64,000 nt of DNA from Flabesymbios commensalis (GCA_964017125.1 OZ024903.1:62784578-62848577); one strand, 5' to 3'. Shown: positions 33,236-44,620, counted from the first letter of the stretch. The notes: generated by a model not told the origin, from the letters alone. Program-made: numbers and translations.

Positions 33236-34078
33236 TAGGTCATATTTCTATTCATTACCGGCATGTTCATTACACAGACGTATGTCTTATAATATGGGCT
33301 ACGACAAGTCCTGTTTCTATTCATTACTGCTCTGTTCATTTCCGGACGTATATATATAGACGACAAGTCATATTTATATTCATTAATACTCTGTTCATTA
33401 CTACTCTGTTCATTACTAATTGTGAAACGTAGGCCTATGTCTTATACGATTTGGCGAGTCCTACTTCTGTTCATTACTGCTCTGTTCATTACAAGTCCTA
33501 CTTCTCTTAATACTCTGTTCATTACTTGTCAAACACATGTCTTATATGCAGTCAGCAGTCCTATTTCTATTCATTACTGCTCTGTTCATTACTTGTCAAA
33601 ACGCGAGTCTTATACGCGGCCATCAGTCCTATTTCTATTCATTACTGCCCTGCTCATTACTTGCCGTCAAACGTATGTCTTATATGCGGCGGCAAATCCT
33701 ATTTCTATTCATTACTGCTCTATTCATTACTTGTAGAACGCATGTCTTATACATGGCGGCAAGTCCTATTTCTATTCTTTACTTCTCTGTTCATTACTTG
33801 CCAAACGTAGGCCTATGTCTTATATGCGGCAGCAAGTCCTATTTCTATTCATTACTGCTCTGTTCATTACTTGCCAAACGTATGTCTTATATGCGGCGGC
33901 AAGTCCTATTTTTATTCATTACTGCTCTGTTTATTACTTGCCAAACGTATGTATTATATGCGGTGGCAAGTCCTATTTCTATTCAATACTGCTCTGCTCA
34001 TTACATGCCGTCAAATACACGTCTTATAGGCGGCGGCAAATCCTATTTCTATTCATTACTGCTCTGTTTATTACTTGT
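33236..34078 (+). repeat. Satellite array, ~65-71-bp unit, about 13 units
   Basis: Each unit contains 'tcctatttctattcattact' followed by 'gctctgttcattacttg', then 'tcttatatgcggcggcaag'. Early units (33,236-33,530) are irregular and shortened; later ones are uniform. Because units keep nearly the same length modulo three, long reading frames with the repeated peptide SIHYCS arise; they are not genes. Confidence 0.9.
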
Positions 34079-34079
34079 A

Positions 34080-36083
34080 AAACACTACCTAAACGACCAA
34101 TACATTTCGCCAAACAATTTTTAAAATACTATTACCAGAAAAAGGGTGTTGTAGAAAATTATTTTTATTTTTTGACCGTCAGCGAAGAAGAAATTGAAAA
34201 TCTATTAAATGGACTAACAGCAAGCAAAGCCACTGGGTTGGACAGTTTACCTGCATGGTTTTTGAAAGATGGTGCAGAGGTCATTGCTTGTCCATTGGCT
34301 CATATCATAAATTTATCTTTACACTCTAGTCAAAATCCGGAAGACATGAAAAATGCAAGGGTGGTACCACTCTATAAAAAAACAAAGTAAAACTGAGCCT
34401 GGAAACTACAGACTTGTTTCCATTCTCAGTGTTACTTCAAAAATTCTTGAGAGAATAGTGTACAACCAGCTGGAACACTACTTGAAAGAAAAAAAATTGT
34501 TATATAAATTGCAATCAGGTTTTAGCTAGACCATCTTTTTCTACTGGTACTTGTCTTACTTTTCTTATGGATTATATACGTTCAGAAATGGATTTTGGAA
34601 ATTATATCGGCATGGTGATGATTGACCTGTAGAAAGCATTTGACACCGTAGACCATTCTATTCTTGAAAATAAACTAAAAGCTATAGGCCTTGATTGAAA
34701 TGCAATCGCTTGGTTTGATGTATACCTGACAAATAGGATGCAGGTTACCGATGTAGGTAGAATTTTTTTGACCCCAGGGTTGTTCCTTGTAGAGTACCAC
34801 AGGGATCAATCCTGGGGCCTCTTCTTTTTTTGATATACGTAAATGATATGGAAGCATCTGTCTCCTGCGAACTAATACTCTATGCTGACGACTCTTCCCT
34901 GCTAGTATCAGGAAAACACATAAAAACTATTGAAAACGTTTTGGGGGACAATTTGTTGTCTCTCGGCAATTGGCTGATAGCCAACAAGTTGTCTCTCCAC
35001 CTAGGTAAAACATAATCTATTCTACTTGGAACCAAACATATGCTGTCAAAACATTCCAAATTAGCTATTTCTTGTGGAAATAATGTAATTACATCAAAGA
35101 CTGTCATTAGGTATCTTGGGGTAGATCTAGAGCAAACACTTAGCGGCACAGCTATTGTTGAAAATATTTTGAAAAAGGGAAATTTGCGCCTGAAATTTTT
35201 GTACAGACAGGCAAAATATTTGAACACCAGATCTAGAAAATTGTTAACATCAGCCCTAATTCTTTGCCATTTCGACTATGCATGCTCAGCCTGGTATAGC
35301 GGCCTCCAAAAAACTATGAAACATAAACACCAAATTTTACAAAACAATGAGTTTGCTCTTTATTTATCCCCCCGGCACATCTAGACATCACACATTTCCT
35401 AAAGATGCAGTGGCTTCCAGTGGATGTCAGAGTAGAACAATTAAATCTCAACATCATGCACCGGATTGTCCATGGCGGAGCTCCATGTTATCTTAATGGG
35501 AGTTTTGGTATGATCAGTCAGGTGCATGATGTTGAGACAAGACATAGAACGTTGTCTGTCTCCCTGCCATCCACTGGGAGAAACGGATCTAAGGCTTTTA
35601 AATTAAATGATATTAAATCATGGAATAAACTGCCTTTGAAAATAAAGAAACTGAACTCATTGGCATCTTTTAAACAAGCTGTGAGACTTTACCCCATAGA
35701 TAGACTAGTTAGCGAATACAACTCAGACTTTCTATATTACTAGCTTGTCTGAGTTGTATTTAAATTTTCAATAATTATATATATATATTAAAGCTTAGTC
35801 TAGTCATTTATGTCATAATGTTATGACTAAAAGTGTATGTTGTGATCATGGAAAAATGTTTTTTATTTATAATTTATTTATATCAACTTTTTACAAGTAT
35901 TTTCAATCGAATTTTCTGTAAACCTTTCCAGTCGCCATCTGGTCTACTTTTCGGGGACCACTATGGAAATAAGGGTCACCAAACCCTTTTTAGTGTCTTT
36001 TATCCCCGGTGACCAGTATGGTGACCCTGATTGTTTAATATCATACTTACATGAACTGTTTACTGAAATAAATCAAATCAAAT
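34080..36083 (+). mobile_element. LINE retrotransposon, CR1/jockey-like, 5'-truncated and broken
   Basis: It starts within the satellite just before the fingers of the reverse transcriptase: LNGLTASKATGLDSLPAWFL, then KAFDTVDHSIL, LYADDSS (the catalytic YADD box, 34,881-34,900), YLGVDLEQTL, CHFDYACSAWYSGL, and a C-terminal WLPVDVRVEQL...HGGAPCYL...SWNKLPLKIK block. Stops and at least one frame change between 34,390 and 34,830 interrupt the frame; a later frame runs from 35,040 to 35,743 with further breaks. The endonuclease is missing. The 3' end is a short atcaaatcaaat tail, after which the satellite resumes at 36,084. Confidence 0.85.
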
Positions 36084-36155
36084 GCGGCGGCAAGTCCTAT
36101 TTCTATTCATTACTGCTCTGTTCATTACTTGTCAAATACACGTCTTATACACGGA
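36084..36155 (+). repeat. Satellite unit on the far side of the LINE
   Basis: 'tgcggcggcaagtcctattt' restarts exactly after the LINE tail and runs through one unit to 'acacgtcttatacacgg'. It shows that the LINE landed inside the array. Confidence 0.85.
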
Positions 36156-36284
36156 GGGGGGGGGGGGCAATCTTCTTCCTCATGCTGGAGACCTGAAAAT
36201 GAAACAAAATAATATAACTTAGATTACATTACTCAATATGCATATAGTTACCTTTTGGTTGCCACCCTAAGAAATAATAATTAC

Positions 36285-36356
36285 CTGCGTATCTCAGAAA
36301 TTGTCTCAGGCCTGTGGGAACTGGCTTGGGTTGCTTTTCGCAGAATTCACAATGAA
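36285..36356 (-). pseudogene. Candidate exon (CxxC motif) of an unrecognised spliced gene
   Basis: In the frame that ends at a good donor (acgcag then gtaatt, at 36,285), the minus strand reads HCEFCEKQPKPVPTGLRQFL followed by RYAG. The CEFC could be half of a metal-binding knuckle. No clear acceptor precedes it and a stop lies just upstream in the same frame (36,358-36,360). It lies downstream of the exon pair at 36.7-37.1 kb and could belong to the same gene. On the plus strand the same DNA holds a 65-codon frame with no matching signals. Confidence 0.3.
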
Positions 36357-36721
36357 ATTAACAGAAAGCTTTTTCCGCTACAGGCGCATTTGTACATACA
36401 TCAGGGAGATTCAACAAAGGCTGGCCGTCCAGAGTATTCAGAAACAAATTAGAGATGATAAATAATAAATAGGAAACTTATTACATTCTATGGAAAATAT
36501 TATTATTACTACGCCCTATTAAAATAGTCCAAATCATTATCTGGCATAGGCCAACCTCGACTTTGAACATGCAGTGAGCAAACTGTAATTTCCAAAGTCT
36601 ATCGGCCACCCACAGTTTGCCACAACCTGCAAAGTGTCATAATAATGTGTTATATTAGGATGCTGGTTGTATTGACATCACTTAATATTTCGAGAAGTCG
36701 CATGATTAATCAAGCCCTTAC

Positions 36722-36922
36722 CTCGAGCTTTGCAATCTGCCGTGCAATCAGAAGGTGGGTGGGGATAAATAGTCTGACTTTTAATTTCGTCAACTTTTTT
36801 CATAATTTTTTCTCTGTCAGTGTCGGCTTTGATCACTGTGGTTGCTACAGATCACTCCTCTCGTAACTCTTGTTCAAGTTCCCCCCACCAGAAACACTCT
36901 GCCCAAATTCGCCTATCAACCT
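36722..36922 (-). pseudogene. Candidate exon of an unrecognised spliced gene (with in-frame TGA)
   Basis: The acceptor ttcttgcag ends at 36,923 and the donor gtaagg starts at 36,721. The exon completes a split codon from 37,074 (G + AG = Glu) and then reads VDRRIWAECFWWGELEQELR, a TGA, and later DREKIMKKVDEIKSQTIYPH. The matched phase with the next exon upstream argues that this was a real gene; the in-frame stop suggests it is decayed, unless a sequencing error is involved. I do not recognise the family. Confidence 0.4.
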
Positions 36923-37073
36923 CTGCAAGAACATACAGGCTATAGTATTATTAATTAACACAGGGATAATTCGCGATCAAATTAAAATTATTAAGATTTG
37001 TAAGTGATTGAAAAAGAAATTTCATGTAGCATAAGGTTAATTTACGCTATGCTTATATCACATAGATATATAC

Positions 37074-37147
37074 CTTCTTCTGCTGAGACGTCGTGGGCAT
37101 CATGATACGATGCGCCTAATCCTTCAAACGACACCCACGCATGTTGA
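37074..37147 (-). pseudogene. Candidate exon of the same unrecognised gene
   Basis: The acceptor cattttgtttcag ends at 37,148 and the donor gtatat starts at 37,073. The 74-bp exon gives T + 24 codons + G and reads QHAWVSFEGLGASYHDAHDV followed by SAEE. Its 3' phase fits the exon at 36,722-36,922 exactly. Confidence 0.42.
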
Positions 37148-37559
37148 CTGAAACAAAATGTAGATAATGACAACAATGAGCTTTCCATAAAATAGAGGGT
37201 AGGATGATATAATCATTGACAAATCTGTGAGATCAAAGTCGCACTGTGAGATCACTATAACCTAACTGTGAGATCCTGTCTCACTATTTGAGATCACTGT
37301 GAGGTAACTATTAGTAGCCTATCACAGGGCCCAAAATTAGCACCAGTCCGTGGTTCAAAGACCTGTTTTTGACTTTAAAAAAACAATGGCGCCTCTGTTA
37401 AAACTGTCTTATTCATATATTGAATATTACAATCAGACATGACTGACAAATATTCTTGCCAGTGTTTAGCTACCTATGAAAACAACAACACAGAAATATT
37501 TAGAAACACCTTTATTATATAAAGTATTGGTTACATGACAGTTTTGGAGGTATCCTCTC

Positions 37560-37693
37560 CCCCTCTTCATCCTCGTTTTGCAGTTGCTGTTGTACACCTC
37601 AAGGTGGTGTATTAATTACTTCATCCAGAACCGTTTTCCTGACCACTTCTCTACCCCTTCTCACTTCTGCACTCTGAAAGTGCTTTGCACATT
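37560..37693 (-). pseudogene. Candidate exon, same strand, acidic C-terminal stretch
   Basis: After the acceptor ttaataattacag (ending at 37,694) the frame that fits 37,801-37,834 reads CAKHFQSAEVRRGREVVRKT, VLDEVINTPP, a TGA, and then GVQQQLQNEDEEGERIPPKL. Its donor is uncertain and none of the obvious choices fits the phase of the exon at 37,147, so an exon between them or a separate transcript is possible. Confidence 0.3.
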
Positions 37694-37800
37694 CTGTAAT
37701 TATTAAAAGAAGTCAATTAGAAAGACAGACCAAAGATTGAAAATTACGATTAAAAATAACCTGTCAGGGCAAGATGTATTCATATTATTTTAGCAGTTAC

Positions 37801-37834
37801 CCCTTTGAAGTCCTTCAGCCAGTTCTTGGAATTT
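37801..37834 (-). pseudogene. Candidate 34-bp micro-exon
   Basis: The acceptor gtctcttttccag and donor gtaact bracket FQELAEGLQR. One trailing base joins the next exon to make Glu (G + AA), keeping the frame. It is short, so the call depends on the neighbours. Confidence 0.3.
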
Positions 37835-37839
37835 CTGGA

Positions 37840-39040
37840 AAAGAGACAAGTATGACTCACTCGATTCGTTGACCCAGAAAACGTAAGTGTAGACACTAGA
37901 ATTTTGATTCTATGTCAATTAGAACTCGATATATTGGCCCGGTTAAATTTCCAACTCAGGATATCAATACGTATTTCTGGACAATAACTGCATAATAAAC
38001 AAGATCAGAGATATGAAGCTATCTTTTATAGCCTTACATAACCTTATTACTATATATTTTTTTTATTTTTATACAATGCTAGCAAATTGAATTCGGTTTT
38101 CAATATATGGACATTGTGATTTTGTCATAAAATAATTTTTGTCGGCGGCCATCTTGGTTTTCCGAATTTGCCACATAGGAATGACCCAATTTTATTATAA
38201 GTGGTTTCATTCGATTCGTTGACCCTGAAAATATAGGGTTCGCCAAATATTATTTAAGGTCATTTACGGAAGTTTATGGTGTTATAAGGTTATATTATTA
38301 TATGGTTCGGCGGACCGCGCGTGAACCACACTAAGTTTTCAAAAAAGACACAAATGGCGAAATATGTATTACCCGTTTAAAACAGATAATACATAATCAA
38401 CTTGAGAGTCCATTGCAATTGCCCAACTAACACTGGATGTTACACCAACGCTGCCTCAACCTTGGCCTTGTATCTTCAGCCCTGACCCGACAATAACCCA
38501 ACATTTAAGTAAAGGCCCGTTGCAAAAGTAGGCATATGTCGTATATATATAGTTTTTTCCGCAATTGATATTACGTATATGCCTAAGGGTGAAGTGGGCT
38601 ACGCCTATACTTGTGATAACTAAGCGATTAATGATCGGAGTTTTAGCTTCACTGTGGAATAAGTTACTCAGCCTTGAAAGCTAAAACACTATTAAGCGCC
38701 ATTAAAAGGTGACATTTCACTACTCAGTAGCAGTGTGTTAGGCCTTAATACGACATAATGTTTTTATGGGGGGGGGGGGGACTTTACGAAAAGTCCAAAA
38801 ATAAGAAATTCACGTCTATTTAAAAACCGGAAACTACCATATATATATTTATAATGGTTAATGGTTGGAACCCTGTCAGATTTTTTTCTGGATTGGCCCC
38901 TGGTTTTAGACTGTTAGAATGTGTTTCTTTATTATGTACTTTAGGCTAAGGCCTTGCATACAAAATAAACAACATTACAACATATTATATTCTCAACTAC
39001 ATCTTTATCAAATCGTGTTCGGCTGGTAGGCCTACAGCAA
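37840..39040. other. Non-coding; one decayed CCCAGCA-type core near 38,424-38,520
   Basis: 'gcccaactaacactggatgt' and 'acaataacccaacatttaag' recall the hairpin family but no ends remain. A G12 run lies at about 38,768. No gene seen. Confidence 0.4.
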
Positions 39041-39059
39041 GTGTGTGTGGTGTAACTGT

Positions 39060-39213
39060 ACACCGTGTGATCACATGAAACCCAAAAACAAAATGGCGGC
39101 TCAATATGTAAACAGCACCGCCGACATGAAACATTTTCTGGTTGTGTTTGCAGTCAGTTTAGTCCTCACTCGAATTGAGTCAGAGGATATTAGAGGTGTA
39201 AATTGCCCTCACG
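39060..39213 (+). CDS. Possible first coding exon with a signal peptide
   Basis: After 'aaaATGGCGGCTC' the frame passes a second ATG and reads MKHFLVVFAVSLVLTRIESE followed by DIRG: a basic start, about 14 hydrophobic residues and a polar exit, as in secretory signals. A weak donor (gaggtgtaaat) ends the segment near 39,199. It immediately precedes the LINE at 39.25 kb, and no second exon is visible. It could be chance. Confidence 0.22.
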
Positions 39214-39244
39214 AAATCCCCTTTCTTCATGTACACTTACACTC

Positions 39245-41290
39245 TGTACAGGGAACATACTATTCTTGACAAGGATAACACTACCAAATTTTCCCTCCTG
39301 AATACCAAGTTTTGCGTAAAGATCGAAATTCGAAAGCCCGAGGAGGAGGAGTCTTTTGTGCTGTCAGAAAACATTATGACATGACTCTCCTCCCTGGTTT
39401 AGAAACCAACTGTGAAATTATATGGGCTTAAGTTCAGATATCAGCATCAAAATCCTTAACCCTCGGGTGTTTTTATAGACTTCCTGACTCCAAAATTAGT
39501 ACTTCAGAAGAACTTGTGAGATCTTTAGACCTAATGCCAAAAAAATCACTCAGACCATTATCCTGGGAGGTGATTTCGACCTGCCTGGTATTCACTGGGA
39601 CAATGGGGTAGTAAATCCTAAAGCAGCAAACAAATCACAATACGAGCTGCTTTTGTCAAGCCTAGATACACATGCCTTGGCCCAAATTCATAAAGAACCA
39701 ACTAGAGAAGAAAATATTTTGGACCTCCTGATCACAAATAAACCCGGTTTGATAAAATCTTTTCATAGTGTACCTGGAATCTCGGATCACTGTGCTGTTG
39801 TTACTGAACTGGATATTGATCCACTCTACCGTCGTACAAAACCCCGCCCAGTGCGTCAGGTCAAAAAAGGCTAATTGGGAAGCAATCAGGCAGCAAATTA
39901 AAAGCTGCTGGACCTCCTTTATAGAAAAAAGTCCCAGGATTCTGTTGATGAAAATAGGTCCATTTTAAATTAATGCCCGGACAAATTTATAACTAAAATG
40001 ACTTCCCCTCGAGCGTGCCATCAGGTCTGCCAGCTGGTCTTTTTTGAAAAACAAACTTTCTGAATCTTTAGAACAAAAAAAAATCAAAACCACTCTAAAC
40101 GTCTAAACGTCAGAATGGAAATGGTGTCTCTCCATTGAAGGAAACGGCCAGCTGCATTCAGATAGCAGACGTACGTTAGGCCAAAATACTAAACAACCAA
40201 TTTTGCTCAGTTTTTACCTCGGAAGACACCACAAATATACCTGAATTACCAGGACCACCGGATACTGAAATACCTGTTCAAGGTGTAACTAAAGTACTTG
40301 AGGGTTTAAACGGCGGAAAGGCATCTGGACCTGACGAGCACCCGAACTTGATTCTGAAGAATGCTGCCAGCGAAATATCTCCCTTTCTTAAAATTATTTT
40401 CGACCAATCTCTACAGACGGGTAAATTACCAGATGACTGGATAGAGGCAAACTACAGGCCGATATCCCTCACATGTGTTTGTGCCAAATTACTCAAACAC
40501 ATCATTTGTCAACAAATTATGTCCCATTTTTTGGAAAACAAAATTTAACACCTGTACAGCATGGCTCTCGATCAAAACACTCATGCGAAAGCCAGCTTTT
40601 GATTACAACTGATGAATTTATTTTAAATTTTGAAAGCAAGACACAAACAGATGTTGCTGTCTTGGATTTTAGTAAGGTCTTTGACGTTGTCCCCCACCAA
40701 CGCCTCTTGTACACACTTGACCACTACGGAATTTGGGGAACAGCTCTTAATTGGATTCAAAATTTTCTGACCAATAGAACCCAAAAAGTAGTAGTTAATG
40801 GCAGCTCTTTAGAATCAGCTGGCGTGAGGTCCGGTGTGCCCCAGGGTACTGTTCTCGAACCCCTACTATTTTTGACCTATATTATTGACCTCCCTTCCAC
40901 GGTCTCCTCGCAGGTTGGTCTCTTTGTACTCTGGTTCCCAGAGCCACACTACGCAGCGTGGCCGAGCTTAATGTAGCCTCTGGTATGGCCTAGTGGCGAA
41001 TGTTTGTGACTAGTTGCTATATTTAGATGAAAATGGGGAAATTCCCGAATTCAGGCATTTTTGAAAGGTCACTTCTCCGGATGAAAAGAACTTGTTCACA
41101 ATATTGTATTTCCCCTCTGACGCATTTCCTAAGACTTGACCCAGAAAATTATTCACCGGCCTCAATAGCACAGGCATGATGGTCAAGTGACTAAGAACCT
41201 TGGCCAATACCCGGCCATAAATGAAATTGGCCCGGCTCGCCAGGCAAGTCTCTTTGCAGATGAATGCCTCTTGTATCGCTTTCCAGACAT
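39245..41290 (+). mobile_element. LINE retrotransposon, CR1/jockey-like, with endonuclease remains
   Basis: Endonuclease motifs come first: RGGGVFCAVR, GGDFDLPGIHWDNG and ISDHCAVV (to about 39,800). The reverse transcriptase follows: LEGLNGGKASGPDEHPNLIL-like text in another frame, then PDDWIEANYRPISLT, LDFSKVFDVVPHQRLL, GVRSGVPQGTVLEPLLF, and, after a 330-bp insertion, SLFADECLLYR with the catalytic box as FADE instead of FADD. Several stops and frame changes break it. The thumb and 3' end are missing after 41,290. Confidence 0.85.
40927..41256. mobile_element. 330-bp insertion inside the LINE
   Basis: The LINE protein breaks after SSQV-LF and resumes at RQASLFADE. GTCTCTTTG occurs at 40,918-40,926 and again at 41,248-41,256, as expected for a target duplication. 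A possible tRNA-like A box (TGGCCTAGTGG) lies at about 40,986 and hints at a SINE, but no convincing B box is seen. Confidence 0.7.
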
Positions 41291-41334
41291 CTCTCATCAT
41301 TGCCACTTCGCCCCCCCCCCCCTTTCACCAGAGG

Positions 41335-41580
41335 ACGCTTCGCCGTCGCATTTGGATGAGACGTCCCGCATCATAGTCATTTTGCATCATAGTCATTTGA
41401 ATGAGCCATCTCGCATCATAGTCATTTCGCATGATAGTCATCTCGTCCCCGTCGCATTGTAGCAGTATTAACCTTCCCACAGCTACAGGCCAATGAACAT
41501 AGTAATTAGACTGATTTTTCGCCGTCGCATCATAGTCGTTTCGCATCATAGTCACTTCCCCGTCGCAATACGGTCGCATT
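41335..41580 (+). repeat. Short tandem repeat (cgcatcatagtcattt)
   Basis: About nine imperfect 15-17-bp 'gcatcatagtcatt' units, in groups separated by 'cgtcgcat' words and one non-repetitive stretch (41,460-41,515). It begins right after the LINE's broken end and a C11 run. Confidence 0.7.
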
Positions 41581-41589
41581 ATGACATGT

Positions 41590-42095
41590 TAAGTCTCTAC
41601 ACAGGTATATTAAAATTAGTAAGAGCAGAAATATTTTATACTGGTAATAGGCCTAATGTTGACAAAGGACTCTCGTGTGGCAATATAAAGAATGAATTAA
41701 CCAGAAGAACCAGATATAATTATATCGTTTATAGCTATGGGATAAGCCTAATAAGGCAACTTTTATAAAAAAACGTGAGAATAGTATTAATGTCCACATG
41801 TATATCTGTGGGCCCCTATGTCTGTGTGTCTGTATGTCTGTCTGCTGGTCTGTGATAATTTGTTATTTACATCTCAGGATAACACAGGATTACTGAAGTG
41901 AAACAATCTCCAGTCATTTAAAAACAATACAATATATAACTATGTACAGCCTATGTAGGCCTACAGTATGCCTTCGCATAGTGACAAAGGCAAATGGTGT
42001 TTACATGCACTATAGTAGTGTGAATAAAACAGGTAAAAATGTCCATAATGTGTATACATATCAAATCATATCACCCAGTTCATTATTACCTACGT
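41590..42095. other. Non-coding, nothing recognised
   Basis: Apart from a tctgtatgtctgtctg run near 41,825 there is no structure of note. Confidence 0.4.
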
Positions 42096-42098
42096 ACT

Positions 42099-42207
42099 CA
42101 GCCAACACGTACGAGACGTTTAACTAATGTAGGTTTGATGTTGGTCCACCGTCTGCGACGCTGGCCCAACATTAAACCACCATTGGTTAAACGTCTCGTG
42201 TCTGCTG
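42099..42207. mobile_element. CCCAGCA hairpin element (copy 5), long inverted repeats
   Basis: cagccaacacgtacgagacg at the left pairs with cgtctcgtgtctgctg at the right, and 'tttaac'/'gttaaa' extend the stem. The core is 'gttggtccaccgtctgcgac' followed by 'gctggcccaacatt'. Confidence 0.8.
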
Positions 42208-42689
42208 TGTATTACCTGGTAAGGCGTGCACAAACACTGAAATAACACCACTGAGATTGATCGATTTTAAACCCTATAGTCTGTGCAACAGAATAAAGTA
42301 ACTGGAATAATAACTACATTAATAAACATATTTTTCCACAGGGTTGCTGGGTGAGCATTGTTTGTTTGCAAATATTACCTATATAACTCACAAAAAATCG
42401 TCATTGCTGACTTATTGATCAGGCCTAAGTCATCGCTAAGTCCCTGCTGAAAGATGGTATAATCACTAACTGTAAACATTCGCTTACAGTAGCCTACCGT
42501 TGATCCTCAAAGGTGTGCACAATTACTACGAAAACACCACTGCCACGGTTACTTTAGGTGCTATGTCAACAGAGTACCAATATAATAATATTAACATGAT
42601 CGATATTATCCACAATAATATTCTGCCAAATAATAGTGTAACATTTATTGCTGAGGGTAGCTACTTGAGCGTCTGCGACCATTAGGCCC

Positions 42690-42890
42690 CTATAGCCTCT
42701 TAACCCGCTAAGCGTTTTTGATTCATTTTATTAGCAGATCATATCGCTGTTATTGAGAATAAAACGAGCGTTTCAACATCAACATTAGCAAATATTAGGT
42801 CTCAATTTAAACAAATGTTTGTAATTTTCCCTGACTTGAACCTATGGGTCGCGGCAGCGAGACACAGCTTCAAGTGGGTGGTACTAAATC
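42690..42890. repeat. Inverted dispersed partner of 4960-5135
   Basis: See the entry covering 4770-5600. Similarity is patchy but ordered. Confidence 0.45.
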
Positions 42891-42894
42891 TTCT

Positions 42895-43535
42895 AACATA
42901 ATTACAGCGCTATAATGTGTGGAAATCATCACACGATATAATATACCTAACAATCAATGGTAATAGCTTCAATACTTATCATAATATAAATATAAGTTTA
43001 AGGACTCACGGCTCCACAAAGAAATGCGCATGAGAAATGATTATAAGGTTAGCTGGACTGGGACACGATTCAGGGTTGTTGAGCATCATTTTTCATATTC
43101 GCGAAAATTTTGTGAAGCACATCATGTTTCTTGACTTGTAGTGGGCTACACCGTTAAAGATTACACGGCGGCAAGATCATTAGAGCCCTTTCATTTAACA
43201 TGGTTAACCCTTGGATTAGTTATCTTTTATTTCTCTTCTGATTACTTTATAAAAAAAAACATTGTCCGATTTCAAAACTAATTAGTTTAAAGGCATGTGC
43301 CGTTTCAAAGCCCAATAAATGCAGAACAATAGATAACGGTGACATAATTGAGAACTGGGTGTTATCTTGACACAGTTATTGTCACCCCACTCCCCGTGAC
43401 GTAACACAGCACCGCGACTGATCCTTTGCCTCCACGGCATGCCTCCACGGCTTATGTTTAGTTTATTTTGTTATCGGCTTGAATATATACTCCAGATTGT
43501 TTTTATTGCTACTAGTTATAATAATATTTGTAATA
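42895..43535. other. Non-coding, nothing recognised
   Basis: No gene or repeat seen. Confidence 0.4.
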
Positions 43536-43540
43536 TATCA

Positions 43541-43965
43541 GATCAGAAAGTAACACTTGTTCAAAGTAACACTTTTTCAATGTCAACAGTATTGACGGGA
43601 TAACTAAGTAACACTTGTTCAAAGTAACATTTTTTTAAAGCCGACAGTATTCGCGGGATCAAAAAGTAACCCTTGTTCAAAGTAACACTTTTTCAATGTC
43701 AACAGTATTGACGGGATAACTAAGTAACACTTGTTCAAAGTAACACTTTTTTAAAGCCAACATTATTCGCGGGATCAAAAAGTAACCCTTGTTCAAAGTA
43801 ACACTTTTTCAAAGTCAACAGTATTGACGGGATAACTAAGTAACACTTGTTCAAAGAAACACTTTTTTAAAGCCAACAGTATTGGCAGGATCACAGAGTA
43901 ACACTTTTACAAAGTATGACTTTTTCAAAGTTAACAGTACCTACGGGATCGCAAAAGAAAACACA
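43541..43965. repeat. Dimeric satellite, ~61-bp monomers in A/B alternation
   Basis: Monomers carry 'gtaacacttgttcaaagtaa' followed by 'cactttttcaa'. Type A ends 'agtattgacgggataactaa' and type B ends 'agtattcgcgggatcaaaaa', alternating A-B-A-B-A-B with a diverged last unit. The repeat that was copied is therefore the ~122-bp dimer. Confidence 0.85.
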
Positions 43966-43969
43966 CTCA

Positions 43970-44465
43970 GGAGACATTATATAAATAGATTATTCTGTTA
44001 AATCATTAGATTACGTTATATAAAAAAATGTTTTTATGCAATTTCAAACTATTTCCTGGATTATAGACATTGGTTTGAAACTACTTTGAAAGGAATTCAT
44101 CTATTCACTTTGACCAAACAAACAACCGCGCCTGACACAAAATACAATGAAATAATATACACTTACCGGGGAATATTCGTTCATTATAAGTACCGTGCGC
44201 GTAAATATTATAAGAAATAAAAGCAGAGTAGTCTGGTAAAATGGCATCTTATACATTAAAAAATATAACTTTTTTTAAATGCGAAAAATTAGTAAAAAGA
44301 GATAAATGTTAACTTGTTTATTCATACACCTTGAGCATACATGTAATTTTTATGAACATTGGGAACTACCCCATAAAAAAATTTATGATATTTTCTAACT
44401 TGGTATATGTTTTTTTATTATGTTCTATAACGCGGACGCCGCTGTTACATTACTGAGTATGGCAA
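43970..44465. other. Non-coding, nothing recognised
   Basis: AT-rich. No gene seen. Confidence 0.4.
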
Positions 44466-44492
44466 TGGGCGTTTGTGGGTATTGCTAACATT

Positions 44493-44620
44493 GAAAGTTG
44501 AACACGTGCGACTTGATATAAGTTTGTTACTTATACCAGGTACCAATGCGGCCAAGGTTCACATTGTATTGTATGTTGAACACGTGCGACTTGATATAAG
44601 TTTGTTACTTATACCAATTT
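44493..44620 (+). repeat. Two perfect ~42-bp direct repeats, 80 bp apart
   Basis: 'gttgaacacgtgcgacttga' continuing 'tataagtttgttacttatac' occurs at about 44,496 and 44,576 without change. The 80-bp step is not a multiple of three codons plus identical frame by chance of spacing; a 113-codon open frame passes through both but has no family resemblance. Confidence 0.8.

Noticed and set aside
33422-34124. Long overlapping reading frames with repeated SIHYCS / FYSLLLCS peptides
   Set aside because: They are translations of the ~68-bp satellite in several frames at once; unit length, not selection, keeps them open.
36255-36452. 65-codon plus-strand frame ending KAGRPEYSETN as a transposon-related exon
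   Set aside because: No donor follows it, and the minus strand of the same DNA has a better exon candidate (CEFCEKQPKPVPTG with a consensus donor).
41187-41462. 91-codon frame across the LINE end and the gcatcatagtcatt repeat
   Set aside because: Its first part is the LINE remnant SLFADECLLYR and the rest is tandem-repeat translation.
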